Source of the DNA: Neobacillus cucumis
GTDB taxonomy: Bacteria; Bacillota; Bacilli; Bacillales_B; DSM-18226
Direction of reading: 5' to 3'
DNA length: 64,000 bases
NCBI RefSeq assembly: GCF_023715505.1
Contig: NZ_JAMBOH010000004.1
Location: 1 to 64,000 of the forward strand
Made by a program: the position numbers and the translations under genes. Under the pieces are notes generated by a model. That model ran no database searches. It saw nothing but the letters and a program-made list of their open reading frames with translations, and was not told the origin of the DNA. Shown piece by piece: positions 42,656 through 52,699 of the stretch (the stretch's first letter is position 1; each line of letters opens with the position of its first letter).

Positions 42656-43594
42656 ATGGAACAAGATAAATTGAATAAAGTTATTGAAGCGGCCAAGTTA
42701 TATTATTTATTGGATTATAACCAAAATGAAATTGCTAAGATTTTGGGTGTTTCTCGTCCCACTGTATCACGTTTGTTACAGCAGGCAAAGAGAGAGGGCA
42801 TAGTCAAAATTTCTATAATGGACCCGACTGAGAATGTTGAAAATTTAGCTTCCCAATTAGAAAAAAAGTTCCATTTAAAAAAAGCGATTGTCGCTTCTAT
42901 ACCACAATATGAAGACCATATTATTAAAAATTATCTTGGTGAAATGGCTGCGATTTACTTGGAGGGCATTGTTAAAGATGACGACATTATCGGAGTTACA
43001 TGGGGGACAACGCTCTATCATATTGCAATCGAACTAAGACAAAAATTCATAAAAAACGTCAAAGTTGTCCAATTAAAAGGCGGGGTAAGTCATGCGGAAA
43101 CCAATACATATGCATCAGAAATTCTATATCTATTTGGTAAGGCATTTCATACGACACCACTAAATCTCCCCTTGCCTGCCATAGTCGATCATGTAGTTGT
43201 AAAACAAGCAATGGAGGCAGACCGCCATATCCGAAGAATTTTAGAAATGGGAAAACAGGCTAATATTGCTCTGTTCACAATAGGATCGATTAAGACAGAC
43301 TCCTTATTGTTTCAATTAGGATATTTTACTGACAGTGATTTGGAATCACTTTCTGGCAAGGCAGTTGGTGATATTTGTTCGCGATTCTTTGATAAGGATG
43401 GACAAATTTGTAATGAGAGCTTAAATGAAAGAACCTTGGGTGTGAATCTTGATGAGCTAAGTAAGAAAGAATATTCCATTGTTGTAGCTGGGGGACCCAA
43501 CAAAATAGATGGAATTTATGGTGCCTTAACCGGAAAATATGCAAATGTTCTCATTACCGATCAATTTACGGCAAAATTCCTGCTTGATAAATAG
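42656..43594 (+). CDS. deoR: SorC-family transcriptional regulator DeoR
   Basis: 312 residues. Helix-turn-helix at the N-terminus (about residues 18-50, YNQNEIAKILGVSRPTVSRLL) and a SorC/CggR-type sugar-phosphate-binding domain with GVTWGTTLYH and VAGGPNKIDGIYGAL. It sits directly upstream of deoC, as the deoxyribonucleoside repressor DeoR of bacilli, whose inducer is deoxyribose-5-phosphate. The ATG follows TAGGTGAT. A TACAAT at 42619-42624 may be its -10 box. Confidence 0.88.
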   Translation: MEQDKLNKVIEAAKLYYLLDYNQNEIAKILGVSRPTVSRLLQQAKREGIVKISIMDPTENVENLASQLEKKFHLKKAIVASIPQYEDHIIKNYLGEMAAIYLEGIVKDDDIIGVTWGTTLYHIAIELRQKFIKNVKVVQLKGGVSHAETNTYASEILYLFGKAFHTTPLNLPLPAIVDHVVVKQAMEADRHIRRILEMGKQANIALFTIGSIKTDSLLFQLGYFTDSDLESLSGKAVGDICSRFFDKDGQICNESLNERTLGVNLDELSKKEYSIVVAGGPNKIDGIYGALTGKYANVLITDQFTAKFLLDK

Positions 43595-43632
43595 TAAATA
43601 CATTTATGGTTATATATGAAGATGTTAATTTT

Positions 43633-43681
43633 ACATTTGTTCATATAGATATTTACAAATGTTCATGATGTTTGGTATAGT
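43633..43681 (+). promoter_or_regulatory. deoC promoter with probable DeoR operator
   Basis: TTTACA (43652-43657), an 18-bp spacer and TATAGT (43676-43681). The inverted repeat ACATTTGT (43633-43640) and ACAAATGT (43655-43662), 14 bp apart, overlaps the -35 box, as expected for a repressor site. Confidence 0.6.
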
Positions 43682-43743
43682 TATGTTGTTATAAAAATCG
43701 ATATGGAATCTGTATAACAAAAAAATATCAGGGGGAAATTAAG

Positions 43744-44418
43744 ATGACTCAAAATATTGTCAAAATGATAGATCATACATTATTAAAAGCAGATGCAACG
43801 CAAGAAGAAATTCTTAAAATTATTAATGAAGCGAAAGAGTATTTATTTGCATCTGTATGTGTTAATCCAACATGGGTTAAAACAGCAGCTGAACTGCTTG
43901 CTGATACTCCTGAAGTAAAGGTATGTACAGTGATTGGATTTCCATTAGGAGCCTCAACTTCAGAAACAAAGGCATTTGAAACAAAAAATGCGATCGAAAA
44001 CGGTGCGGATGAGGTGGATATGGTTATCAACATTTCTGCGCTAAAGGACCAACAGGATGACATAGTTGAAAAAGATATTCGTGCCGTCGTTGAGGCGGCA
44101 AAGGGTAAAGCGCTAGTTAAAGTAATTATTGAAACATGCTTATTGACTGATGAAGAAAAGGTTAAAGCTTGTGAACTTGCTGTTAAAGCGGGAGCTGATT
44201 TTGTTAAAACTTCTACAGGATTCTCTACAGGTGGAGCGACCGCCCAGGATATCCGTTTAATGCGTCAAACAGTAGGAGCTAATGTTGGAGTCAAGGCTTC
44301 AGGCGGAGTTAGAAGCCGTGAAGATGCGTTGGCGATGGTGGAAGCTGGAGCTACCCGCATTGGTGCTAGTTCAGGTGTTTCCATTGCTAAGGGGGAAATT
44401 TCTAATAACAACTATTAA
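43744..44418 (+). CDS. deoC: Deoxyribose-phosphate aldolase
   Basis: 224 residues. Cleaves 2-deoxyribose-5-phosphate to glyceraldehyde-3-phosphate and acetaldehyde. [12 protein letters not shown] at the start, VCVNPTWV, the Lys pair in [11 protein letters not shown] and [14 protein letters not shown] (the Schiff-base Lys), and KASGGVRS are all present. The ATG follows GGGGGAAAT. In B. subtilis nupC and pdp follow; here they are absent and a small XapX gene follows instead. Confidence 0.96.
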   Translation: MTQNIVKMIDHTLLKADATQEEILKIINEAKEYLFASVCVNPTWVKTAAELLADTPEVKVCTVIGFPLGASTSETKAFETKNAIENGADEVDMVINISALKDQQDDIVEKDIRAVVEAAKGKALVKVIIETCLLTDEEKVKACELAVKAGADFVKTSTGFSTGGATAQDIRLMRQTVGANVGVKASGGVRSREDALAMVEAGATRIGASSGVSIAKGEISNNNY

Positions 44419-44439
44419 TTTAATGTGAGGGTACCATGT

Positions 44440-44610
44440 ATGAAAGAGGTTATATTGGCCTTAATTGCCGGATTAATTGTAGGAATGTTATTTAGGTTCT
44501 TAAAACTACCTTTACCAGCACCACCTGTATTTTCTGCCGTAATAGGTGTATTTGGTGTTTATTTTGGCGGTGTTGTTCTAGATTGGATAATGAAGTTAGT
44601 GCAGCATTAA
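44440..44610 (+). CDS. XapX-domain small membrane protein
   Basis: 56 residues, two membrane helices. The LPLPAPPVFSAVIGVFGVYFG core is the XapX (DUF1427) signature. Function unknown. A frame from GTG 44425 exists, but GAGGGT within it is the ribosome site for the ATG at 44440. It lies 21 bp after deoC and is probably cotranscribed; a terminator follows. Confidence 0.8.
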   Translation: MKEVILALIAGLIVGMLFRFLKLPLPAPPVFSAVIGVFGVYFGGVVLDWIMKLVQH

Positions 44611-44634
44611 TTTTTAGCTAAAGAATGGCCAAAT

Positions 44635-44678
44635 AAAAAAAGAGAAGCTATTTCTATGGAATATCTTCTCCTTTTTTA
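44635..44678 (+). terminator. Terminator after the XapX gene
   Basis: GAGAAGCTATTTC / GGAATATCTTCTC imperfect stem, A6 before and T6 after. Confidence 0.8.
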
Positions 44679-44724
44679 TGTAAAGGAAAGCAGAGTAAAT
44701 TGGAAAGATTAAGGAATGAGAATT

Positions 44725-45528
44725 ATGTTAAAAAGAATAGGCTTTATCGGTGCAGGGAAAATGGCTCAAGCTATGATAGAGGGAATTGTAAAAGCAAATG
44801 GGGTTACTAAAGACCATATAATGGCAAGTGCTGCAACTGAAAAGACACTAAAGGTTGTTTCTGAAAAATATGGTATTCTTGGATCATTAAACAATAAGGA
44901 TGTGGCAAGATTTGCTGAAATTCTCATTCTAGCAGTGAAACCTGACCAGCATGCAGGAATTATCAATGAAATTAAAAATGAAATAACCCAAGGTACTATT
45001 ATTGTTACGATTGCAGCAGGAATTACTTTGGCAGACATTGATCGTTTATTTGGTTTGCAGGTTAAATCGGTCCGGACCATGCCCAATACCCCTTCGTTAG
45101 TAGGGGAAGGAATGAGTGCCCTTTGTCCAAATAAATATATCACTGAAGAAGAGCTAATGGCGGTAGAACAACTGTTTCAATCCTTCGGTCAAACGGAGCG
45201 TTTGCCGGAGAACCTAATGGATGCCGTACCGTCTATCAGTGGTTCATCACCAGCCTATGTCTATATGTTAATAGAAGCAATGGCGGATGGGGGAGTACGA
45301 CAAGGAATTCCACGAGATAAGGCCTATCGGCTGGCGGCACAAGCTGTACTTGGGGCTGCCAAAATGGTTCTGGAAACAGGCAGACACCCCGGTGAGCTGA
45401 AAGATCAAGTTTGTACACCTGGAGGAGCAACAATTGAGGCAGTTGCAACTCTTGAAAGTGAACAATTCCGGGGGTCAATCATTGCTGCAATGGAGAGCTG
45501 TACCAGTAAGGTGAAAAATTTAGGATGA
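44725..45528 (+). CDS. proC: Pyrroline-5-carboxylate reductase
   Basis: 267 residues. The last step of proline synthesis, NAD(P)H-dependent. Rossmann motif GFIGAGKMAQAMIEG at the N-terminus, VRTMPNTP in the middle, and the C-terminal signature GSSPAYVYMLIEAMADGGV ... TPGGATIEA. The ATG at 44725 is 9 nt after AAGGA; the ATG at 44716 would be too close. Bacilli often carry several such genes; which paralogue this is cannot be told. Confidence 0.94.
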   Translation: MLKRIGFIGAGKMAQAMIEGIVKANGVTKDHIMASAATEKTLKVVSEKYGILGSLNNKDVARFAEILILAVKPDQHAGIINEIKNEITQGTIIVTIAAGITLADIDRLFGLQVKSVRTMPNTPSLVGEGMSALCPNKYITEEELMAVEQLFQSFGQTERLPENLMDAVPSISGSSPAYVYMLIEAMADGGVRQGIPRDKAYRLAAQAVLGAAKMVLETGRHPGELKDQVCTPGGATIEAVATLESEQFRGSIIAAMESCTSKVKNLG

Positions 45529-45538
45529 TATTATCTTG

Positions 45539-45566
45539 GATTCCATAATAGGGATCCTTTTTTATA
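45539..45566 (+). terminator. Terminator after proC
   Basis: GGATTCC / GGGATCC stem (one G-U) with a TTTTTT tail. Confidence 0.75.
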
Positions 45567-45711
45567 TTTATAAAAAAATTCGACCTTTTTCGACTCTTTC
45601 CGTAGTTTTTTTATCAATTCATAATAAACTCAAGATAAACACAAACTTATCACTAAAGAGTATTACCAAAGTGATCAGTTTCCGCTAATTAAATTGAGGT
45701 GCAGGCAGTTA

Positions 45712-46890
45712 ATGGACTTAAATAAATATAAGTATTCACTTGTTCAAAAGGTAAACAGTCAGTTGTCGATGTGGTTTGACACCAAGTCCGAGATCAGCAA
45801 TATAGAAGTTTATCGATTTCTACATTCCCTTTACACGAGTGCTGGGACGTTACAGTTGGTGGGTCTCTACCAGCTAATTGGATTTTTAATGGGGCAAATC
45901 AATGCAGAAGAGGATAGACTTTGGGAGAAAGAAGAATTACGAACGTTTTTAGAAGGATTATTTAATCTGACAAAAGAATATGAAATTCTCTCGGAGAATG
46001 AAGCTGTGAAAGATATTGAGCGCCGCCATGATGAAAATGTTCCACTCATTCAAATTATTGATGATGATATTTCGATGCTCATACTTCTCAAAGCTGCCTT
46101 GGAGGAAAATGGTTGGATAGTCGTTTCAAATATAGACCCTGCTAAGGCAATTTCGCAATACTACGATTTAAATCCTGACTGTGTAATGATTGATATAAAT
46201 CTACCTGGAATTAGTGGACTCAAGTTCCTGGAGGAGATTGAGCACCATACGCATCAACACTTTGTATCGATAATTATAATGAGTTTGATGAATGACCGGG
46301 AAACAAGAATCAAGGCATTCCAACTTGGTGCTGATGATTTTATGGAAAAGCCGATTGATTTAGAAGAATTGACTGTTCGGATTGCCCGTCATTTAAAAAG
46401 AACAGAATTACTTAATCAAGCCCTATCAGCAGCAAAAGCAGACAGCGGTCCACATGAGGAAATCGTAAATGACTGGACGGACGAAATAACTAAAAGAAAA
46501 TTATTTGTTTCTATCATTGATGATGATCCTATTATTAGAACCATGCTGATGCGAATCCTTAATGTAATGGATTTTTCTAATTTTGATGTAAGTTTAGCAG
46601 AATTTGGAGATGGGGTACAGTTTTTCAAATCCAATAGATTAGAGGAAAAAGGAGACCATTTTTTAATAATTGACGGTGTGATGCCAATAATGGATGGTAT
46701 TGAAGTTTTACAAAAGGTCCAAAAGATAAAACATAGTCATAAAGTTCATGTCCTTATGCTGACCGGGAGAAAAAGCGAAGCAGATATTGAAAAGGCATTA
46801 GCACTTGGCGCTGATGATTATGTCACTAAACCCTTTAGCATTAAGGAGCTGCAGGCTAGAATACAAAGGTTAATTAAAAGGATGAATTAA
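45712..46890 (+). CDS. HPt-REC-REC signalling protein
   Basis: 392 residues. The N-terminal helical segment carries FLHSLYTSAGTL, close to the HPt signature, with His38 as candidate phosphosite. Two receiver domains follow: REC1 (about 111-230) with acidic pocket DDD at 117-119, Asp161 and Lys213; REC2 (about 265-390) with DDD near 270, Asp321 and the TKP motif. No output domain is seen, so it acts through partners. The ATG at 45712 is preferred over TTG 45694, which overlaps the GAGGTG site. First gene of the polysaccharide operon. Confidence 0.85.
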   Translation: MDLNKYKYSLVQKVNSQLSMWFDTKSEISNIEVYRFLHSLYTSAGTLQLVGLYQLIGFLMGQINAEEDRLWEKEELRTFLEGLFNLTKEYEILSENEAVKDIERRHDENVPLIQIIDDDISMLILLKAALEENGWIVVSNIDPAKAISQYYDLNPDCVMIDINLPGISGLKFLEEIEHHTHQHFVSIIIMSLMNDRETRIKAFQLGADDFMEKPIDLEELTVRIARHLKRTELLNQALSAAKADSGPHEEIVNDWTDEITKRKLFVSIIDDDPIIRTMLMRILNVMDFSNFDVSLAEFGDGVQFFKSNRLEEKGDHFLIIDGVMPIMDGIEVLQKVQKIKHSHKVHVLMLTGRKSEADIEKALALGADDYVTKPFSIKELQARIQRLIKRMN

Positions 46891-46891
46891 T

Positions 46892-47929
46892 TTGTTTACA
46901 GATGAGTTGCTGTTCCTTTCCGTTTTAACCCTATCCTTAGTAGGGATTCTTGTATTTTTGCTTGGGTACTTAACAATCAGAAAAATAATTGAGATTCAAA
47001 AAAGAAAAAAGATTGAACATTACCGTGAAATCTATAATCCTCTTATTTCTTCGATCTTAATTGAGGGTAGTTTTTCAAGGAAACTAACTCCCGAAACGGT
47101 TCTACAACAAAAGGCCCTTGAACAATTGCTAAGCAGGTATACGAAGGTAATCGAAGGGGATGAGGAAAAGAATCGTTTATCAAAACTAGCATCGATGTAC
47201 TTATCAGATTATTATCAAAAAATGCTTCAAAGCCACAAATGGAGTACTAGAATGAATACACTTTATCATATTGAGGATTTTAATATGATAAACCTTATGG
47301 AAGATGTTTTCAGGTTATTATACAGGAAAAAAATTACACACCAAGAACAGATTCATATCTTGAGAATATTGGCGTTATTTCAATTTTCTAAGCTATTTGA
47401 CCTGTTGACCACTAAATATCAAGACCTAACCGAATTTGATTATCGCCATATCCTAATGCCATTAGAACAGAAGAAATTTGACCAATTTGTACTCCATTTT
47501 CATCAAGCAGGCTTGCCGCTTCAAAAAGCAATAATGGATGTGATTGCAAGTAAGCGAGAGGTCAGCTATAACCATTTCTTAGAGAAAACTTTCTCGAACT
47601 ATTCCGGAGAAATAAGGTTAAGGGCCTTAAAGGCATTGGCCGAAATTGGATATGTAAAGAATAGTGCTCCATACTTAGAACTTCTCTATTCAGATAAATG
47701 GGAAGAGCGGATGGTTGCAATCAAATTAATTGGTTCATTGAAAGAAGAAAAAGCAATACCGAGGTTGATTGAGCTAATGCATGACAGGACATGGTGGGTT
47801 CGGTCACAGGCTGGACAGGCCATCAGCCAATTTAGCCACGGTAAAGAGATCCTTCGAACTGTTTTAGATTCGTCAAAAGATACATTTGCAAAAGATATGG
47901 CCTGGGAATGGCTGCATAAAGGGGTATAA
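46892..47929 (+). CDS. Membrane-anchored HEAT-repeat protein
   Basis: 345 residues. One N-terminal membrane helix (about residues 7-27), a helical middle part, and HEAT-like repeats in the last third (LRALKALAEIGYVKNSAPYL and MVAIKLIGSLKEEKAIPRLI units). HEAT repeats usually serve protein contacts. The TTG start lies one base after the preceding stop, and the next gene begins 4 bp on, so it is tightly embedded in the operon. Probably a scaffold for the synthase; inferred from position. Confidence 0.75.
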   Translation: MFTDELLFLSVLTLSLVGILVFLLGYLTIRKIIEIQKRKKIEHYREIYNPLISSILIEGSFSRKLTPETVLQQKALEQLLSRYTKVIEGDEEKNRLSKLASMYLSDYYQKMLQSHKWSTRMNTLYHIEDFNMINLMEDVFRLLYRKKITHQEQIHILRILALFQFSKLFDLLTTKYQDLTEFDYRHILMPLEQKKFDQFVLHFHQAGLPLQKAIMDVIASKREVSYNHFLEKTFSNYSGEIRLRALKALAEIGYVKNSAPYLELLYSDKWEERMVAIKLIGSLKEEKAIPRLIELMHDRTWWVRSQAGQAISQFSHGKEILRTVLDSSKDTFAKDMAWEWLHKGV

Positions 47930-47933
47930 ACGG

Positions 47934-49346
47934 ATGCCATTTATTCATTGGGGAGATATTGTATCGGCTTTTGCCTGGTTTATTGCAGTTTATATGGTAA
48001 TAGTCATTATTTTTTATTCGGTAATTCTTATTATCTCCTGTTTTCAACTTCGAAAAGAATACCAGCTTGATCGGATACAGGCTTACGAAGATTATTTAGA
48101 CGAAATTTATACCAAACCTGTTTCAATTATTGTTCCTGCATACAATGAAGAAGCTGGTATTATTCAAAGTGTTCGCTCACTATTAAGTGTAAACTATCCA
48201 ACCTTTGAAATAATTGTAGTAAACGATGGTTCCAAGGACCACACCCTGGAAAAGATGATTGAATTCTATGATATGAAGGAAATCAAAAAAGTGGTTAGAA
48301 TTCAAGTGAATACTAAACCAATCAAAAAGATATATCAATCATCGATTCTATCCAACCTTTTCTTGATCGACAAGGAAAACGGAGGAAAAGCAGATGCCCT
48401 TAATGTCGGACTCAACTTCTCCCATTATCCTTATTTTTGCTCTTTGGATGGTGATTCGGTTCTCGAAGAAGATGCTTTTTTGAAGGTAATGAAACCAATT
48501 GTGGACTCGGCTGAAGAAGTAATTGCTTCCGGAGGAAGTGTAAGGATTGCCAATGGCTGTGAAATTCAAAATGGTCATCTTCAAAGTGTTGGCCTATCCA
48601 ATAAGCCATTGGTAGTGATGCAGATAATTGAATACTTACGAGCATTCTTAATGGGGAGAATTGGTCTCAGCAGACACAATCTTCTCCTTATTATCTCAGG
48701 TGCCTTTGGTGTTTTTTCTAAGCATTGGGTAATTGCTGCAGGAGGCTATCGAACCGATACGGTTGGTGAAGATATGGAACTTGTGGTGCGAATACATCGT
48801 TTATTAAAAGAAAAGGGACTGAAAAAGAAGATCGTATACGTTCCGGATCCTGTTTGTTGGACAGAAGTGCCAGAGGACATGAAATTTTTGCGGAGACAGC
48901 GTAGACGATGGCATAGGGGCCTATTTGAAAGTTTATGGGCCCATCGAAAATTAACCTTTAATCCTAAATACGGATCGATTGGTCTTCTAGCATTTCCTTA
49001 TTTTTGGATTGTAGAGTTTTTCGGCCCGATTATTGAGCTATCAGGCTATATTTTTATGATATTATGTTTGCTTCTCGGGGGAACCTACATCGAGTTTTCC
49101 ATTTTGCTGTTTTTACTTTCTTGTTTGTATGGGTCGATTTTTTCAATGGCTGCCGTCCTTTTAGAGGAGTGGAGCTTAACCAAATATCCAAAGGTAACAG
49201 ATATCCTTAAGCTTTTTCTATATTCACTAACAGAAACCATCTGGTATCGGCCTATGACCGTTTTATGGCGCTGTGAGGGGGTCTGGCAAATCATAAAAGG
49301 AGATACAAGCTGGGGAGAAATGAAAAGAAAAGGTGTATCAAAATGA
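47934..49346 (+). CDS. Processive family 2 glycosyltransferase
   Basis: 470 residues. Membrane helix at 10-35, GT2 catalytic domain with VPAYNEEAGI, VVNDGSKDHT, LDGDSVLEED (DxD), VGEDMELVVRIH and RQRRRWHRG, the QxxRW motif of processive beta-glycan synthases, then three to four C-terminal membrane helices. Resembles poly-N-acetylglucosamine and related exopolysaccharide synthases (PgaC, YdaM). The start ATG 47934 follows AAAGGGG at 9 nt; the longer frame from 47886 overlaps the preceding gene without need. Overlaps the next gene by 4 bp. Confidence 0.9.
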   Translation: MPFIHWGDIVSAFAWFIAVYMVIVIIFYSVILIISCFQLRKEYQLDRIQAYEDYLDEIYTKPVSIIVPAYNEEAGIIQSVRSLLSVNYPTFEIIVVNDGSKDHTLEKMIEFYDMKEIKKVVRIQVNTKPIKKIYQSSILSNLFLIDKENGGKADALNVGLNFSHYPYFCSLDGDSVLEEDAFLKVMKPIVDSAEEVIASGGSVRIANGCEIQNGHLQSVGLSNKPLVVMQIIEYLRAFLMGRIGLSRHNLLLIISGAFGVFSKHWVIAAGGYRTDTVGEDMELVVRIHRLLKEKGLKKKIVYVPDPVCWTEVPEDMKFLRRQRRRWHRGLFESLWAHRKLTFNPKYGSIGLLAFPYFWIVEFFGPIIELSGYIFMILCLLLGGTYIEFSILLFLLSCLYGSIFSMAAVLLEEWSLTKYPKVTDILKLFLYSLTETIWYRPMTVLWRCEGVWQIIKGDTSWGEMKRKGVSK

Positions 49347-52300
49347 AAAAACCAATCTACTTATTTGTCTATACTATGATCTTTTTGGTCGTTCTAACAA
49401 GCCCTTTTTGGTTATGGAAATTGCAGCCAGAAAAAAAATTGAATGTGTTAATAGTAGATAAAACCATACCGAATACTACATACCGAGAACATAAGGGATT
49501 GGTGTGGATTTTAAACAATGCCAAGTATTTCAAGAATGGGCAAGAACCCTATTCATTAAAAAATGATTATAAAGGATTTAAGCCGAAAAAAAATCAGCAA
49601 TATACCATTGTCCCACTACCCAAGGATTTAAAAGAATATGATGTTTTCTATTTGACAGATCAGTACGGTGTCTATAAAAAGGAATTTTATGGTCAGAATC
49701 CCACTGGCAGCAGGTCGGCCAAGATTTATGGAGGTCTGACACTAAGTGAAGTTAACCAAATGAAAAAGGCACTTATTCAATCAAAGTCAAAAACTTTAAT
49801 TGCAGAATTCAATACATTTGCTAGTCCAACATCCCAATCGGCCAGGGAGGAAATTTCAAATTTGCTTAATGTCGAGTGGTCTGGATGGATTGGCAGATAT
49901 TTTTCTGATTTGAATAGTAATGAAGTACCTCAATGGGTAAAACAGGATTATCAAAAACAAGGAGAAAAATGGGCTTTTAATGGAGAAGGATTTGTATTTG
50001 TAAGTAAAAATAATTATGTGGTTGTAATAGGGGAAAATGATGTCCACCATTCAGGACTCAAATTTAAATTAACCAGTCAAGGACAAAAACATTTTTCGCA
50101 ACAAATAGACGGGACGTATCAGTATTGGTTCGATATTATTGATGCGAAAAATAATAAGGAGATCTTAGCGAATTATCAGCTGCCTGTGTCGAAAAGGGCC
50201 AGTGGGAAATTGAAGGGGTACGGAATACCCAAGGAGTTTCCTGCTGTCATATATCACAAAAATGCGAGATACTCCTCCTATTATTTTTCGGGCGACTATG
50301 CTGATGAAGCAGAACATGTGCCGGGGATTTATCAGACACAAGGTTTGGATAAGTGGAAAAGGACATTCGGATCAAATCATTCTTTTTATTGGACAGCCTA
50401 TGTTCCGATGATGAAAGATATACTCAAAAATGGGTTAAAACACGTTGAGACCCAAGAGAAAATCGAACTGGTTGAAGAGAATGGAATAAAGACTAATAGC
50501 AAAACAAATGCTTCCTATATCCAAGTTCAAAAGAATGGAAAATGGGAGAACCTTTTAATTAAGGGAGTGAATATGGGGATTGGCAGACCTGGCTACTTTC
50601 CTGGAGAAGCATCCATTACAAAAGAAGAATATTTCCGATGGTTTCAAGAAATTGGAGCAATGAATGCCAATGCCATTAGGGTTTATACTCTGCATCCTCC
50701 CCAGTTTTATGAAGCTTTTTACGAATATAACCAAATTGCGAAAAGACCATTATATCTATTTCATGGAACGTGGGTTAATGAAGAAAATCTAGTCAAAACA
50801 CAGGATGCATTTGCCAATGTAAATGTGGATGATGCCAAGCTGGAGATAAAGAATATGATTGATATTATTCATGGAAATGCTAATCTTGCCAAACGGCCTG
50901 GTCATGCATCAGGTGTTTATAACCATGATATTTCAAAGTTTGTCATCGGCACGATTATAGGAACAGAATGGGACCCGGCAATGGTGGAGAACACCAATAC
51001 CAAGCATTCTGAAATGGCTCAGTTTAAAGGGAACTATTTTCAAACAGTCCATGCCACTCCGTTTGAAATTTGGCTGGCCGAATTGATGGATTATGCAGCA
51101 GAGTATGAGTCAAAGCAATATAACTGGCAGCATTCGATGAGCTTTACGAATTGGGTTACAACGGATTTGCTCAAACATCCATCAGAACCACTTGAAACAG
51201 AAGATATGGTTTCTGTTGATCCTAATCATATAAAGGCCTCAGGGTCTTTTAAAGCCGGGCTTTTTGCCTCTTATCATATCTATCCATACTACCCGGATTT
51301 TCTCAATTACGAAAAGAAGTATCTAAATTATACAGATGCTGCAGGGAATAAAAATAATTACGCAGGGTATCTGAATGATCTGCGTTCAGCACATCAAATG
51401 CCGATTTTGGTGGCGGAATTTGGTGTACCTTCTTCAAGAGGATTAACTCATAAAAATCCTTATGGAATGAATCAGGGATTTCATTCAGAAGAAGAGCAAG
51501 GACAGATCGATCAGCATTTATATCAATCGATTGTATCAGAAAAATATGCGGGCGGACTTGTGTTTACTTGGCAGGATGAATGGTTTAAGCGGACATGGAA
51601 CACAATGGACTTTGATAATCCGGACCGCCGCCCTTATTGGAATAACCAGCAAACAAATGAACAGCATTTTGGTTTGCTTGGATTCGAACCAGGGAAGAAG
51701 GAAACAGCCATAATTGTCGATGGTGCTTCAGAAGATTGGGAAATCGCCGGTACAAAATTTGGTTACCAATCTAAGGGGTATCAGGGTATAAAAGAGGTGC
51801 GTTTCGCATCTGACAGCGGCTACTTATATTTCTTACTAAAATATAATCAACCTGTAGACTTTAACAGCGGAGGCACATATCTATTGCTCGATACCATTGG
51901 AAACCAAGGGAAAACAACGATTCCGATTAACCAGCAAGCTAGTATTAAAACAGATTACGGAATTGACTTTCTTATAAAGCTCCAGGGTCCAAAAGATTCA
52001 CGAATCTTGGTTGATAGTTATTATGATACCTTCTATTATCAGTATGGAAAAACCTTGAAAATGATTCCTGAAGAGCCATATGCCTCAAGGAAGGATAACG
52101 GGGTGTTTAATCCCATTCGGCTGGCATTAAATAAACATCAAACAATTCCTTCAACAAAGGAAGTCATTCCGTTTCAGGATTATGAAACAGGGGTTTTAAA
52201 ATACGGTAATGCTAATCCAGCCAGCAAAGATTTTGATTCCTTAACAGATATAAGTTTGAGCAATGATAAAAAGGTGCTAGAAGGAAGAATCGCTTGGCAG

Positions 52301-52591
52301 TTATTAAATGTTAAAGATCCCAGCTTAAAAGAAGTAACGGGGGATATTTGGAAACAGGGGTTGTCAAGCTCTATTAAGACTAGTGGAATTAGGGCTGCTG
52401 TTGTAACAACGGCGAAAGGCAGTGTACAACAAACCATTCCTAAGACTGTGAACGGGCAGCTCAAACAAAAGGGTTCACTATTTTACAACTGGAGAACGTG
52501 GGACCAGCCTGAATTCTATGAACGATTGAAAACATCTTACGAAATCATGCAAAAAACATATGGTACCATGGAAATTAATCAAACTAAATAA
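49343..52591 (+). CDS. Large membrane-anchored protein with glycosidase-like TIM barrel
   Basis: 1082 residues. One N-terminal membrane helix (about 5-25), then an extracytoplasmic region of unknown fold (about 30-390). The middle (about 400-780) looks like a clan-A TIM-barrel glycoside hydrolase: KGVNMGIGRPGYFPGE, ANAIRVYTLHPPQFYEAFYEYN, and two candidate acidic residues in GTIIGTEWDP and ILVAEFGVPSSRG. The C-terminal 280 residues appear beta-rich (from about IIVDGASEDWEIAGTKF). Probably trims, exports or modifies the polymer made by the upstream synthase. Family not certain. Confidence 0.75.
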   Translation: MKKPIYLFVYTMIFLVVLTSPFWLWKLQPEKKLNVLIVDKTIPNTTYREHKGLVWILNNAKYFKNGQEPYSLKNDYKGFKPKKNQQYTIVPLPKDLKEYDVFYLTDQYGVYKKEFYGQNPTGSRSAKIYGGLTLSEVNQMKKALIQSKSKTLIAEFNTFASPTSQSAREEISNLLNVEWSGWIGRYFSDLNSNEVPQWVKQDYQKQGEKWAFNGEGFVFVSKNNYVVVIGENDVHHSGLKFKLTSQGQKHFSQQIDGTYQYWFDIIDAKNNKEILANYQLPVSKRASGKLKGYGIPKEFPAVIYHKNARYSSYYFSGDYADEAEHVPGIYQTQGLDKWKRTFGSNHSFYWTAYVPMMKDILKNGLKHVETQEKIELVEENGIKTNSKTNASYIQVQKNGKWENLLIKGVNMGIGRPGYFPGEASITKEEYFRWFQEIGAMNANAIRVYTLHPPQFYEAFYEYNQIAKRPLYLFHGTWVNEENLVKTQDAFANVNVDDAKLEIKNMIDIIHGNANLAKRPGHASGVYNHDISKFVIGTIIGTEWDPAMVENTNTKHSEMAQFKGNYFQTVHATPFEIWLAELMDYAAEYESKQYNWQHSMSFTNWVTTDLLKHPSEPLETEDMVSVDPNHIKASGSFKAGLFASYHIYPYYPDFLNYEKKYLNYTDAAGNKNNYAGYLNDLRSAHQMPILVAEFGVPSSRGLTHKNPYGMNQGFHSEEEQGQIDQHLYQSIVSEKYAGGLVFTWQDEWFKRTWNTMDFDNPDRRPYWNNQQTNEQHFGLLGFEPGKKETAIIVDGASEDWEIAGTKFGYQSKGYQGIKEVRFASDSGYLYFLLKYNQPVDFNSGGTYLLLDTIGNQGKTTIPINQQASIKTDYGIDFLIKLQGPKDSRILVDSYYDTFYYQYGKTLKMIPEEPYASRKDNGVFNPIRLALNKHQTIPSTKEVIPFQDYETGVLKYGNANPASKDFDSLTDISLSNDKKVLEGRIAWQLLNVKDPSLKEVTGDIWKQGLSSSIKTSGIRAAVVTTAKGSVQQTIPKTVNGQLKQKGSLFYNWRTWDQPEFYERLKTSYEIMQKTYGTMEINQTK

Positions 52592-52595
52592 ACAA

Positions 52596-52634
52596 CCTTA
52601 AAACCACCGGTGCTTAGCTTCGGTGGTTTTAAGG
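52596..52634 (+). terminator. Terminator of the polysaccharide operon
   Basis: CCTTAAAACCACC / GGTGGTTTTAAGG perfect 13-bp stem; no clear T tract follows. Confidence 0.6.
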
Positions 52635-52667
52635 TGTTAAAGGTTTCTTCTAAAATGTGAAATCGAA

Positions 52668-52696
52668 ATAAAAAACCAGAGAAGGTTCTCTGGTTT
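52668..52696 (-). terminator. Terminator of pit
   Basis: On the minus strand AAACCAGAGAA / TTCTCTGGTTT is followed by TTTTATTT. Confidence 0.85.
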
Positions 52697-52699
52697 AAG

